Shown one piece after another: positions 39,301 to 46,435 of a stretch of 64,000 nucleotides of DNA (position 1 is the stretch's first letter; each line of letters opens with the position of its first letter). The position numbers and the translations under genes were made by a program. A model generated the notes under the pieces. The model saw only the letters and a list, made by a program, of their open reading frames with translations, ran no database searches and was not told the origin of the DNA. The stretch is taken from positions 4,947,001-5,011,000 of the forward strand of contig CM028923.1 in the NCBI GenBank assembly GCA_016801845.1. Reading direction: 5' to 3'. Source of the DNA: Polydactylus sextarius. Its lineage: Eukaryota; Chordata; Actinopteri; Polynemidae.

Positions 39301-42300
39301 AATTGTAACACAATTCAAAATCAAAGAAAATCCTTCCTGAATTGATCAGACTGCAAGAGAATTAACTCCTGACTGCACAGGAGCAAATCCCGAGGAGATG
39401 CTGGAGCAGAAAGAGCCAGTCATTCTGTAATCACGGCCCACCAGCTTTTTCAGTCCACGTGTGACTGAGCGTCCTCACTGGCTGGCATGGTATCTTCCTG
39501 TGGCCATGACATGAGTCACCTTGATCAACATTCCCTGGGTCCATATGGTCCCTCTGTTTGTCCAATTGTGTGACACTCTTTTGAGACGCTTTCCTTCTGC
39601 CAGGATCAGAAAACAGCAATATGCTGCTAACGGGCTACAGTTGAATGTGACTGTGCTATAAAAATACACACCCTGACAAATTATTTTGTCTTATTGCCCA
39701 TGCTGCATGTTAACTGGAAATTTGGATTTTTTCTCTGTAAATGTGTCACAGACTCATTTTATGACTTTGATTAAACTAAAAACTGCATTTTAAGTCTGAA
39801 TAAAACCATGAATGAATTTAGGACGACGTATTATCATGTGAAATGTGGATATAATTCAATATTTCACACAGAGAAAAAGATTTAAAAAGACAGTAATGGT
39901 TCTCTTACCGCTGAGTCCGGGGGGCTGAATCCACAGAGGCTGCAGACCTGGTTCTTACACTCAGTGCAGTTATTGTAATTAGGCGGGTCCTTAGACCCAA
40001 TGTTCAGCTCGGTGGTCTTACACAACGGACAGAGTCCACCTCCTGTTTTCCCAGGAGGCTCTCCACTCTTAGGTGGCTCCCCAGGTTGAGCCTTAGGACC
40101 AGGTGGTCCTTGCTGCTTGGGTCCAGGCTTCCCGGGTCCTTGTTGTGGGGGGCCACCTTTTTGTGGAGGAGGACCACCCTGTTTGGCACCTGGACCTGGA
40201 GGTCCTTGACCTGGTTTAGGGCCCTGCTGTCCCGGGGGTCCCTGACTTTGCCTGGGGGCCTGCCCAGGTGGTCCTTGTCCAGGACCTTGGCCTGCTTTGG
40301 GGCCCTGGCCTGGTGGTGCCTGACCCTGCTTTGGTCCCTGCCCAGGGGGTCCTTGCCCTGGTTTTGGCCCCTGCCCCGGTGCGCCTTGACCCTGTTTCTG
40401 GGCTCCTCCCTGCTGTGGTCCCTTTGGGCCTGGTCCTTGCTGAGGGCCCTTCCCTGGTGGTTTTCCTCCCTGCTCAGGTGCATCCCCCTCCTCCTCATCC
40501 CCAAACAGCCCAAATTTGGGGATGTTGACAGAATCACCCATGGAGGATATGGAGGAGGAGACTGAGGAAGTCATCCCGCTGAGGAAGCTGGAGCCAAACA
40601 TGCCTGATGATTTGGTCTCGGGGTCTTTAGGCTCCTGCCGGAATCTGGATTCAAAAAGGCTAAGAGATGACGGGCTGCGGCCTGGTGCAGGCTTGCCTGT
40701 TGGACCCTGATTGAAGGCGTCGACAGTTCGACTTTTACTGAGACTTGTTGGGCCCCTGGAGGCCCCTATCTGGTGGGATCGCTGCTGGACATCAGATTCT
40801 GAAGGTCTGGAAAAGAGAGAAAGAAAAATAAACACATAAAATGTGATTAGAAGCTATCACCATCTTTTATGAATATCCATAAAAGATGTTGCAAGAAACA
40901 ACCAAACAAATTTCTCCAGATGCCGTTTCTAAAGTCTATTATGTAGCAACAAGCAGATGGGGATTTAAGCAGTTATCACCCACTTTGTTTTTATTTGTCT
41001 CCCTACAGCTTTGTTAATGTTTTCAATCCATTTGCCATTCGTCATCTCAAACAATATTGCAGAGGATATTAGCAAAGTCCAACTGCCTCCAACGGTCCCA
41101 CCATTGTGCTGGTAATAAAAGTTAACACTGTATCACTAGCTCTCAGGCCCTTTCAACACCTCACTGAGCACAAAATGTGTAACTAACAAACCTTGAGGGT
41201 AAAGCTGACAGGACGGTGAATAATACTGAATGACATGGAGTTCAGATTGTTGAGATAGAGAGAGGGAAATGTGCGACTGCATGGGGGTAAGCTGAGACGT
41301 CTTTGTTAGCCCAGAGGCTGAGAGGCAACACACAACCCACGCACACAGGCATGAAAGTCAGAACAACCCTCAGAAAATTAAAGAACTGATTATATATTGT
41401 TTTGTTATTGAACAATAATGCTTATATGGTCATTATAGAGAGGTAAACAACAAACGCTGACTAATCTTTGACTTTACAGGAGGAGCCTGAGCAAACACTA
41501 GAAGTAGTGACGTTGCGACGCTCGCTGTTGGTCCGTCCACTGCAGAGTGGATTTCAGCACCACGGACAGCGAGCAGACTCTCATTCATTCATTCATTCCG
41601 ATGCCTCAGCAGCTGAACAGGAAACCGGACTCTTAAATAAAACAATCAGAAAGCGGCGGAGGAAGGATGTCTGTGAATGATGACATTAACGCTGCCGTTC
41701 TATTTATAGTCATATTAATATTGATGTAACCCCTCCCCCCAACATCTCCAGCTCTAGATATAAATAACAATTGGAGCCAATCAGCCATCAAGGAATGTTT
41801 CATGGTTACATATTTGACTAGCATCTTTTCACTACATCTATAAATCCATACAACCGATCCAAATCCAATTTAGAGGGATATTCAGTCATTAAATGCTAAT
41901 CTGTGTTCTTAGAGAGCAGATACAGATAAAGATGGTGAATGTGTTTTTTTTTTTTCTTTCTTTTTTTTTTTTTTTTACTGAATCTTAAGGCGTTGTTCTG
42001 ATGAAGATGGAGAGAGAAAGAGAGAAAAAGAAAAAAACACACTAGGCACGACAGATTTTCCTACCCAGCAGGCATTTCGAAAATTTCGCACAAATACTGG
42101 AGGTGTGTCTCCTACACTCCCTGTGATCTCACACAGAGACGCAAACCGCGGACTGTGACACAAACAAGTGAGACATTCATTTTTTCCCCAGACGTGAAAT
42201 CTTAGAAAAAACATCAGTCACATTGAGATTTGTAAAAAAAATATACACAATGATCGAAGAGGCAGCTTATCATATCATAACATAACACAACACAACCCCG

Positions 42301-42580
42301 GACGATATCAGAGACGCTATGAAGCCTATTTGATGACAGCAGCGTATCTCAGTCTTGTCAGATGTTAATGATGATCTATTACACGGAGCGTCTGGGAACC
42401 GGATCAGGTCTTGGTGCGGTTAGGAGGATTTTAAATGGGCGTGAACGGGCTGTGTGCCTCCTTACAGCAGCATCTTAAGAGGAGGGAACCAAATGATGCT
42501 GCACACAAACCATAACACATCCTCTTCTGCTCTCACGTCTCATCATTTGATTTTTTTCTTCTTTTTTTTTAGTTTTTATG

Positions 42581-42614
<34 letters not shown>

Positions 42615-42862
42615 TGAGAAATGATGCTGGTAAATAAAGCCACCCCCTGCCTTCGTGCAGCGGCTGCGCCTCCAGGCTGCCTGCCTTGCGCCCTTGACAT
42701 CGCGGCGGCGAGCTGCCTCCTCTGCTCCTCGCTGAGTTCACTCAGGTTGACCGGAGTCCCGTCGGAGACCCGGACGAAGCCGCCCTTCCCGTCAGGTGCC
42801 AGCCCCTCCGGTAGCCCAGACGGCGGCCCCTCGCCTCCTTCTAGGCTCGCTTCGTTCCCCAT
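3065..42862 (-). CDS. pclo: Piccolo (presynaptic cytomatrix protein), 15 coding exons, 3' end outside window
   Basis: Piccolo is a giant scaffold of the presynaptic active zone that links synaptic vesicles, actin regulators and release-site proteins. The sequence shows MGNEAS at the N-terminus, two Piccolo/Bassoon zinc fingers (C-P-L-C ... C-T-E-C ... C-G-F ... W-L-C-L-N-C), two coiled coils, a PDZ domain and the start of a C2A domain. The PDZ and C2 domains separate it from Bassoon, which lacks both. Fifteen exons join in phase to about 4,474 codons with no stop: 42862-42651, 40806-39909, 38517-37453, 23701-20966, 20769-16677, 16368-14840, 13419-11352, 9127-9045, 8796-8721, 7396-7271, 5003-4895, 4487-4423, 4001-3820, 3391-3341 and 3195-3065. 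Two junctions need GC donors or alternatives. The rest of C2A and C2B is off the left edge. Residue numbers below follow this model. Whether this is the a or b teleost copy is unknown. Confidence 0.96.
3341..3391 (-). CDS. pclo: pclo exon 14 (SHPISGEIQ, lead into C2A)
   Basis: This 51-nt phase-0 exon reads TAEGTKTQSHPISGEIQ (residues 4415-4431). Mammalian Piccolo has a similar SHPITGEIQ just before C2A strand 1. Acceptor: CTCCCAG at 3392, with a second possible CAG six bases into the exon. Donor: CAG|GTCTGT at 3340. Confidence 0.88.
3820..4001 (-). CDS. pclo: pclo exon 13 (SPGVDPKQLAAELQKVS linker)
   Basis: This exon encodes GDRPPRSPGVDPKQLAAELQ, then KVSQQQAPTSASSG, then GSPSVSKKRHSSK (residues 4354-4414). 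SPGVDPKQLAAELQKVS and GSPSVSKKKHGSSK are near-identical in mammals. Acceptor: TATAG at 4002. The 3' end is ambiguous: a GC donor (AAG|GCGAGT, intron from 3819) stops right after HSSK, while a weaker GT donor (TGG|GTAGTC, exon end 3805) would add ASSSW. Both keep phase 0. The GC site fits the donor consensus better and the resulting protein aligns better. Confidence 0.88.
4423..4487 (-). CDS. pclo: pclo exon 12 (DLNML linker after PDZ)
   Basis: This 65-nt exon continues the PDZ end as LDLNMLAESEGSHHLDFHEH then SKG. Mammalian Piccolo has LDLNMLSDSENSQHLELHE here. Acceptor: TTTTTCAG at 4488. Donor: AAAG|GTGAGT at 4422. It corresponds to residues 4332-4353. Confidence 0.92.
4895..5003 (-). CDS. 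pclo: pclo exon 11 (PDZ domain, C-terminal half)
   Basis: This 109-nt exon (residues 4296-4331) encodes GMQVLEWNGVILTGKTYEEV then QGLVGQPCNDAEVCVRL, the second half of the PDZ fold. Both phases match its neighbours. Acceptor: GTATAG at 5004. Donor: CT|GTGAGT at 4894. The motif V-L-E-W-N-G is almost identical to mammalian Piccolo. Confidence 0.95.
6354..6386. repeat. (CA)n microsatellite
   Basis: About 16 CA units in pclo intron 10. Its translation explains the His-Thr run in an apparent open frame. Confidence 0.95.
6840..7190. repeat. Decayed interspersed repeat of the 'gctaagctaa' type
   Basis: 'ctagcttagcacaatgact', 'ctttagagtgctgacgtggg' and 'ccaagctaagctaatcag' resemble in both orientations a repeat very common in percomorph fish genomes, in which a run of gctaa units follows a 'cagtctttgtgctaagctaa' core. 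The family name cannot be given without a repeat library. Similar pieces occur at about 27430-27570, 33061-33200, 35925-36040, 44730-44830 and 45150-45310. Confidence 0.5.
7271..7396 (-). CDS. pclo: pclo exon 10 (PDZ domain, N-terminal half)
   Basis: The exon encodes NGLGIRVVGGKEVPGSNGDI then GAYVAKVLPGGAAEQTGKIL (residues 4254-4295). GLGIRVVGGKE is the carboxylate-binding loop region of the PDZ domain, with a GLGI core. AYVAKVLPGGAAEQTG is the standard PDZ middle motif. Acceptor: TTAACAG at 7397. Donor: GAAG|GTAAAA at 7270. In mammals the Piccolo PDZ binds cAMP-GEFII and L-type calcium channel subunits. Confidence 0.95.
7397..8720 (-). other. pclo: pclo intron 9
   Basis: AT-rich intron. A short run of 'aagctaaagctaaagctaac' near 7530-7555 is probably another fragment of the interspersed gctaa repeat. 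Nothing else is recognisable. Confidence 0.6.
8721..8796 (-). CDS. pclo: pclo exon 9 (link into the PDZ domain)
   Basis: This 76-nt exon (residues 4229-4253) reads GKGPYYPFPHLRVKLQRDPK then DRSVSG. Mammalian Piccolo has a matching segment ending DSKDHTVSG just before the PDZ carboxylate-binding loop. The donor is TCAG|GTAAAG at 8720. The acceptor (ATCACAG at 8797) has a weak pyrimidine tract, so the exact 5' end is slightly less certain, but phase 0 on entry matches exon 8. Confidence 0.88.
9045..9127 (-). CDS. pclo: pclo exon 8 ([16 protein letters not shown] linker)
   Basis: This 83-nt exon was found by phase and homology, not by a long reading frame. Exon 7 ends GAA G and this exon continues CT TAC CAC, giving [20 protein letters not shown] then LENGQEKRQ. 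Mammalian Piccolo has [20 protein letters not shown] at the same place, so the call is firm. Acceptor: CTGAAG at 9128. Donor: CAG|GTGAAA at 9044. It corresponds to residues 4201-4228. Confidence 0.93.
9128..11351 (-). other. pclo: pclo intron 7
   Basis: An AT-rich intron of 2.2 kb between exons 7 and 8. No exon, RNA gene or clear repeat is recognised in it. Open frames on the minus strand near 9917 and 10693 have no domain signature. Confidence 0.6.
11352..13419 (-). CDS. pclo: pclo exon 7 (second coiled coil and conserved Tyr/Ser-rich region)
   Basis: This exon of 2068 nt encodes residues 3512-4200. It opens with KKVKRTLPNPPSEDE, then the best-conserved coiled coil of the family at about residues 3562-3635 (MARAKILQDIDRELDMVERE ... 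EIDAKLRYLEMGINRRK), then GVAEDRDYMSDSEVS. Further on come HHTPRSYMLLEDAAELAKS, MEEPYELKLLKQQLKQEFRR, EKYSISRLTLEKQAAKQLPA, EITFGLRKNIAEQQKYLGS, SRPSSRPTSCYGLDLSIKRD and [20 protein letters not shown]. All align in order with mammalian Piccolo from memory. Acceptor: TTACAG at 13420. Donor: GAAG|GTAAAA at 11351. The nearest in-frame stop lies past the donor. Confidence 0.97.
13420..14839 (-). other. pclo: pclo intron 6
   Basis: An AT-rich intron. A stretch at about 14550-14615 ('aatgctaaccactcaggcat') looks like the end of an old interspersed repeat. No exon is visible. Confidence 0.55.
14840..16368 (-). CDS. pclo: pclo exon 6 (Gln-rich coiled coil, CQTD/VQTD motifs)
   Basis: This exon encodes residues 3002-3511. 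The first part carries VLRSSNGVVYSSVA and ITTQPGSIFSTT, both Piccolo signatures. Residues of about 3170-3276 form a long Gln/Glu-rich coiled coil (RLEMEKLKQQRLAEELEWER and onward), corresponding to the mammalian segment used for Piccolo/Bassoon/ELKS assembly. Three acidic motifs follow: SGCQTDEED, SCVQTDDED and SIQTDSEG. The exon ends with RPTPLEIGQ, PPKSPKVLYSPISPCIS and QRSMSDPKPMSPT, all conserved. Acceptor: GACAG at 16369. Donor: ACT|GTGAGT at 14839. Phase is 1 on entry and 0 on exit. Confidence 0.96.
16677..20769 (-). CDS. pclo: pclo exon 5 (giant exon: acidic blocks, SH3-ligand region, P-x-D-L motifs)
   Basis: At 4093 nt this is the largest exon (residues 1638-3001). Conserved Piccolo/Bassoon blocks include [80 protein letters not shown] and NLSPIEDASPTEELRQ. 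A proline-rich part at about residues 2345-2480 has several PPVPPKP and PPPTPPKP strings, the type bound by SH3 domains; in mammals this general region binds actin-linked partners such as Abp1. Residues of about 2700-2995 carry repeated VDLS/VDLT motifs and the highly conserved PVDLTAGKRAVCCDVVYKLP, followed by GYRDDHYQYDR and KPSMSDTNLAEAG. Acceptor: AACAG at 20770. Donor: CAG|GTCAGT at 16676. Confidence 0.96.
20966..23701 (-). CDS. pclo: pclo exon 4 (end of zinc finger 2, acidic Glu/Thr/Ser-rich region)
   Basis: This exon of 2736 nt (residues 726-1637, phase 0 at both ends) opens with KEWLCLNCQTQRAMSGQLGD, which completes zinc finger 2 and continues with the SGQLGD block known from Piccolo. 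A Pro-Ala dipeptide tract follows at about residues 757-800. The remaining roughly 830 residues are low-complexity and strongly acidic, rich in Glu, Thr, Ser, Val and Lys, with internal near-repeats such as QTSQSEAVAPTID and QITQSEAAAPQIE. No folded domain is visible, so this is probably a fast-evolving disordered spacer. Acceptor: TTACAG at 23702. Donor: GAG|GTGACC at 20965. Confidence 0.95.
23499..23605 (-). repeat. pclo: Hexanucleotide repeat encoding Pro-Ala in pclo exon 4
   Basis: Tandem GGAGCA and GGAGCT hexamers on the plus strand read as alternating Pro and Ala on the coding strand, at about residues 757-800. The most recent units (GGAGCT) are identical, which suggests recent slippage. 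Confidence 0.9.
28292..28430 (+). mobile_element. Probable tRNA-derived SINE fragment
   Basis: 'tattagtcccaaggttggag' and 'gttggctttaatccc' are spaced like the A and B boxes of a tRNA-derived promoter. The stretch ends in a run of about 15 A at 28415-28429. This fits an old SINE copy. The B box is diverged, so the family is uncertain. Confidence 0.45.
29985..30445. repeat. Two diverged copies of a teleost interspersed repeat
   Basis: Two stretches (about 29985-30115 and 30275-30445) share a similar order of phrases: 'ggtcaca', 'tcagttcattattgag' or 'aaattcattcctgaat', 'atgtttctgccaaattt' or 'acatttgtgcccaattt', then 'attctatcaaggcagtctt' or 'gcgatcctgaaatatcgc'. 'cattgaccttgacctttga' near 30428-30446 is a hallmark of a repeat widespread in fish. 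The family name is not certain. Confidence 0.5.
33199..33489 (-). pseudogene. LINE reverse-transcriptase ORF, C-terminal fragment (decayed)
   Basis: An open frame reads CKALYGLVPPYIRDFL and further on VPYVSHKSTTETALYFYVPK then LGN. This follows the pattern seen at the end of non-LTR retrotransposon ORF2 proteins (Y-x-x-L-x-G-L-x-P-x-Y-L, then V-P-x-x-x-x-K-x-x-x-x-x-A-F-x-x-x-x-P-x-L-W-N). Only about 90 codons remain, with no upstream reverse-transcriptase core, so it is a dead 5'-truncated copy. It appears to interrupt a gctaa-type repeat. Confidence 0.55.
37453..38517 (-). CDS. pclo: pclo exon 3 (end of zinc finger 1, FGGFGG repeats, first part of zinc finger 2)
   Basis: This exon encodes residues 371-725 in phase 0 at both ends. 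It opens with GKEWLCLNCQMQRAM, which supplies the last two cysteines of zinc finger 1. The middle is Ser/Pro-rich and carries repeated KLFGGFGGL-type motifs, then a PGSPPDSGPGSPPDS repeat and a Pro-Ala dipeptide tract encoded by a CAGGTG hexamer array. It ends with CPLCKTELNI ... CGFNPTPHLGE, most of zinc finger 2. The donor is GAG|GTAAGA at 37452 and the acceptor CACAG at 38518. Piccolo zinc fingers bind the prenylated Rab acceptor PRA1 in mammals. Confidence 0.95.
37602..37652 (-). repeat. pclo: Hexanucleotide repeat encoding Pro-Ala in pclo exon 3
   Basis: A tandem (CAGGTG)n array reads Pro-Ala on the coding strand just before zinc finger 2. The unit differs from the array in exon 4, so the two Pro-Ala tracts may have grown independently. 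Confidence 0.88.
38518..39908 (-). other. pclo: pclo intron 2
   Basis: An intron of 1.4 kb splitting zinc finger 1. It is AT-rich and unremarkable. No RNA gene or repeat is recognised. Confidence 0.6.
39909..40806 (-). CDS. pclo: pclo exon 2 (Gly/Pro/Gln repeat and first part of zinc finger 1)
   Basis: The acceptor is a long pyrimidine tract ending CCAG at 40807 and the donor is GCG|GTAAGA at 39908. It encodes residues 71-370. First comes a basic, Ser-rich stretch with the Piccolo block LSKSRTVDAFN, then FGSSFLSGMTSSVSSS, then about 135 residues rich in Gly, Pro and Gln built on variations of GPPGQGPKQGQ. This is the fish counterpart of the Pro/Gln repeat region in mammalian Piccolo. The exon ends with CPLCKTTELN ... 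CTECKNQVCSLCGF, the first six cysteines of zinc finger 1. The usual NPTPHL linker after CGF is replaced by SPPDSA. Confidence 0.95.
40807..42650 (-). other. pclo: pclo intron 1, with T-rich and trinucleotide tracts
   Basis: The first intron contains a (CATT)n run near 41581-41598, a T-rich stretch at 41945-41976 and a (TAA)n microsatellite at 42580-42613 close to the exon 1 donor. No further coding exon is supported, which matters because the exon 1/exon 2 phase requires either a GC donor or an alternative acceptor. Confidence 0.6.
42580..42613. repeat. (TAA)n microsatellite
   Basis: About eleven units of a TAA/ATA repeat lie in pclo intron 1, some 40 nt downstream of the exon 1 donor on the minus strand. 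Confidence 0.9.
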
Positions 42863-43060
42863 GATCGACCCCTCCCGTCCCCGTTCCCCCCCACCACACC
42901 ACCGTGTGTGTACGGATCAATGCGCGGATCCGAGCTTTCCTTTGGCGTTTTTTTCCTCTCTTTCTTCGTCTTCTTCTTTTTTTCTCCAAAGTGCTCAGCG
43001 GACACGGTGTTCCTCGGTGTGTCGGAGCATCTCACACGGTTTGATCACTTCCTCCGCTCC
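42640..43060 (-). promoter_or_regulatory. pclo: CpG-rich 5' region of pclo (probable promoter and 5' UTR)
   Basis: The sequence around and upstream of the pclo start codon is much richer in G+C and CpG than its surroundings, for example 'catcgcggcggcgagc' and 'aatgcgcggatccgagc'. This fits a CpG-island promoter of a neuronal gene. No TATA box is evident at a clear place. A second CpG-bearing patch with an ETS-like 'acttccggg' lies near 43482-43491 and could mark a more distal start. The transcription start is not determined. Confidence 0.5.
42651..42862 (-). CDS. pclo: pclo exon 1 (start codon, residues 1-70)
   Basis: The ATG at 42862 opens MGNEASLEGGEG, the conserved N-terminus shared by Piccolo and Bassoon. 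Gly2 fits an N-myristoylation site, a modification known for Bassoon. A second conserved block, LSELSEEQRRQLAAAMSRAQ, follows at about residues 40-60. The 3' end is chosen at a GC donor (AAG|GCAGGG, intron from 42650) because this leaves two bases of a codon, and exon 2 begins with the third. The only nearby GT (42643-42642) would end the exon in phase 0 and does not fit the best exon 2 acceptor. The exon is GC-rich with many CpGs. Confidence 0.88.
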
Positions 43061-44672
43061 TCCTCTTGTCTCCTTCCATTTCCCATCGTTTCTCCTTGTT
43101 TTTCTGTGTCGTGCATCTCTGCAGCTGCACACACCAGTTACCAGTTTTTCCGTGAGGAAGAAGAGGAGGGGAGGGGGGGGTCTCTATTTACTACTGCTCA
43201 CAGCCACTAAAGGTAGTTTCCGGTCAATTTTACAAAATAAAAGGGCTAATTAACCTGCATTAAAAGCCGTATTTGCATTTGTGCACCTGTAGCCAAACTA
43301 TACAGCAGAATAAAAACAAATAAAAAAACAAAAAACAAATACCACTTCAAATTACACACAATAAGCCACGTTGCTCTAAAGTCTCTAATGCATGAGTATA
43401 AATATTAATACTATATTTATTTTATTTCATTTTAACCGCCAATAAAAAGATAAGGCTTTTATACTGAAGCGACAATTGTTTGACTTCCGGGTTTTTTTCC
43501 TACGTAACTCCGGTGAACTTGATCCAGCTTCTCCAGCATCCTCGTCTCACCGCGCATGTTCCGCCTCCGACAGGTGATCAGAAGACATCAGCGCAGGAAA
43601 ATGTTTTAAAGGGGACTAACTCAACTAAATAGACAACATCTGCTACGATTGTTTTTTTTTTTTAAAAATCCAACATTAGGAGGGTAGGTGATGTGTTTTT
43701 TTTTTTGGGTCTATATTTTGGTTCAGATAAAAGATAAATACCAGAAGAGGCAGTTTGTGGGTCAAGTATCTGGGGCTCCGGAAGTTCATATATATTGTAT
43801 GAACACACAGCCCACCTCTTCACTGACAAAGCTGCTGTTATATCCTAGCTTATCTATTGTAAATATTTGGGTCTTTTTTATCCAGATTTATTCAAAGAAC
43901 AACCAAAGTTATAAAGTAGTGTGAATCCAAAATGCCATATGTTAAAATTTTAAGAGGGTTGCTGCCATAAAATATTCAAAAATACAGTTAAGATGGCCTC
44001 AAATGCCCCATAACATGAATAATGTGTTTCCAACCTTTCATATTCTCATGTATGTTGACATGGAGCTGAAGGCTGGAGGAAAATTTGGTTTGTCTGTCGC
44101 CAGATAAATCACAATGAATTCCTTATCTCCTCTCTCTCTCTCTCTCCCTCTCTCCTCTTGGGAATAATTGATTGCTTGTGTTATCATGGAGAACGCTGCT
44201 CACTGAATGAGTGTAATATAAAGGCCTATTGATGAAAAAGGGTGAACAGAGCACAGAGGCTGCAGCATATTGCATCTCTGACACATAAAAACATCAGACA
44301 TCAATAAAAAAAAACAACATGTTAACAAAACGATATGATTGCGTTACATCAGCACACGATACGAGGCTACAGTAGATTTCGTTTCACTGTACTGAGATTA
44401 TGCACAACCTTGGCACTAGATCTGGCTGAGGAGGATATTAAAATACGTCGGTTCTGCTGCTCATCAAGCAGACGTGTGGCGATGTGACAGCCAGTGCTCA
44501 TTTGTTGTGTTGTCTGTGGAGCTGTGAGGCAGATGTGTCCCTGGTGAAACCAGTTCAGGGCCCTTTAGTACCTGGACAGGAGTGGAGGGGAAGGATCCAG
44601 TATCAAGGGAACCAAAACCAAAGACCAGTACGTCTGGGTTGCCATTTTCCATATGGAAAAGAAGAACGTTAC

Positions 44673-45045
44673 CATTTCCCAATTTTAGTTCAAGTGATGT
44701 GGTGACAAATATAGCAGGAAGAGGGAAATTATTAGGCTAACGCACAAAAAGAAAATGCTAGAGATTGTTAGTTTATCTTAGCTTAGCATGTCTTTTTCCA
44801 CCAACAAGAACCTCTAATGCTTCTCAATCCAAAAAATCACATGCATTAAAAGGACCATATCTGGTTTTACATGTTAAATTTTCTAATTTTAGTTTAAATA
44901 ATAGAGTGACAAATATAGCAAGAGGGAAGGTATTAGAGTAATGCACAAAAAGAAAATGCTAGGGATCGTTAGCTTAGCTTTGCTTAGCCAAACTTAGCTT
45001 AGTTTGTCTCTGTCCACCCACAATAACTTCTCTTCAGCCTCTCAT
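44673..45045. repeat. Diverged direct repeat, two units of about 160-200 bp
   Basis: The first unit starts 'cccaattttagttcaagtga' and contains 'gacaaatatagcaggaag' and 'gcacaaaaagaaaatgctag'. The second, about 200 bp later, has 'ctaattttagtttaaataat', 'gacaaatatagcaagagg' and 'gcacaaaaagaaaatgctag'. Both continue into 'cttagcttagc'-type sequence and 'tctttttccacc' or 'tctctgtccacc'. Confidence 0.75.
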
Positions 45046-45149
45046 TTCAATAACAGACATGTTAAAAGGACAACCTATGGTTTTATAGCGGGCTTATGTA
45101 CGAGCTGCTGCCAAAAGTCACTTTTGTAAAAGAAAAAAAGCCTGGCATA

Positions 45150-45310
45150 TGTGTTTTGGCAATGCCCCGGCTAGCCTTTCCCTGCATCCAGTCATTATGC
45201 TAAGCTAAGCTAAGCTAAGAGTGGTGCAAATCTTCTCCTTTAATACTCAGCAGGAATATGAACAAGAGTATTTCCCAAAAATGTCAAAGTTTTCCTTCAC
45301 CACAGCTGAG
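45150..45310. repeat. gctaagctaa-type interspersed repeat
   Basis: 'tgctaagctaagctaagcta' at about 45198-45218 is followed by 'tatttcccaaaaatgtcaaa', the same order seen in the copy at 33061-33590. Confidence 0.5.
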
Positions 45311-46289
45311 AATGATCACATGGTGAATATGCTGTTGACCTTGGTGGTTACAGCAGCCACAACGTTCAGTCCCAGCCAATACTCTTGCCTTTACTATAAC
45401 CTTGACCGTTTCTTTTTGATTTGATTTTGATTGTTTTTCCCAACCATTTGTCCTTCCTCATTCCTTTTTTTCTTCCTATCTTTTTCTGTGATTTCTTCAT
45501 CCATATCTCATCCTCTTGGTTTTTCTATATGCAACTTGTATATTTTTTTTTCCCATTATTTCCTCTTGCCTTTTCTTCTTTTGTCCCCTTTCTCACCTTA
45601 GTGCACGTGTATGTGTGGGCAGAGGTGAGTTTTGGTCTCTGTCATAAGTGATAAATGATGCTAGTATAGTGATTGCACCCCCCCACCCCTTCTTCTTCCC
45701 CTTCTTCCCACTGATCGCTGAGGCATGGCCTGATTGTCTCTACGCTGTGAAGCGGAAGCAGCTCATACGTGCATCCTCTCTCTCTCTCTTTCTCTCTGTA
45801 TCTCACCCACATATTCACATAAACACACTGACGAAAGCATCCAGTCATGCAGAGTAAACGCATTCACTCAGACGGACAGACAGACAGTCTCACCAACATA
45901 CACACATACACACACACAGGTGTAAATATACAACATCAAACACAGGCCGGGGGACAAGCTCTTTCTGTCTTTCTCAACATGTGCACACCCAGCAATTTAT
46001 ACAAACACATTCATACACCTGCACACAAATGAGCAGACTCACTCATTCAAGGATAATGGGATGTATATTTCTATTATAAAAGATATCAGTAACTGAAATT
46101 CATCCAGTCTTCAAAGGAGTATTTTTCTTATACTTTGTAATTCTTTAATGAAATACAGTAAAAATAAAAGTCCTGCAGAACTGCAGAAGTAATATGTCCC
46201 TAAAATATCACAAGTAAAAGCATTTGTCCCTCAGGAAAATGACTGATGTTTTTTTTATATAATAGCATCATGTTGTCGGTCGATGGAGC

Positions 46290-46435
46290 TGGTTTAATGG
46301 TCAGTGGTTCCCAACCGAGGGGTCGTGTCTGCTACAAAGAGTCGCAAAGTAAATGTGAAGGGTTGTGAGGTGATTGATGGTGTCAAAAAGAAGAGAAAAC
46401 AAAGTTCTGCTACAAAATTTTATATTCTTTAATAT
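46290..46435. repeat. Decayed 'ggttcccaacc' interspersed repeat
   Basis: 'cagtggttcccaaccgaggg' followed by 'gtcgcaaag' and 'gggttgtgaggtgattgatg' resembles a repeat spread through many vertebrate genomes, whose consensus I recall as beginning with 'gtggttcccaacc'. The family is not assigned. Confidence 0.4.

Noticed and set aside
40086..40565. Plus-strand Trp/Leu-rich frame of 159 codons
   Set aside because: Antisense of the Gly/Pro/Gln repeat in pclo exon 2.
3065..42862. Assignment of the giant gene to Bassoon (bsn)
   Set aside because: Bassoon shares the N-terminus, fingers and coiled coils but has no PDZ or C2 domains; here both follow in phase. PVDLTAGKRAVCCDVVYKLP and the neighbouring semaphorin also favour Piccolo.
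44464..44682. Minus-strand frame starting MGNGN as an alternative Piccolo/Bassoon-like N-terminus
   Set aside because: Only the first three residues resemble MGNE; no conserved continuation and no CpG island.
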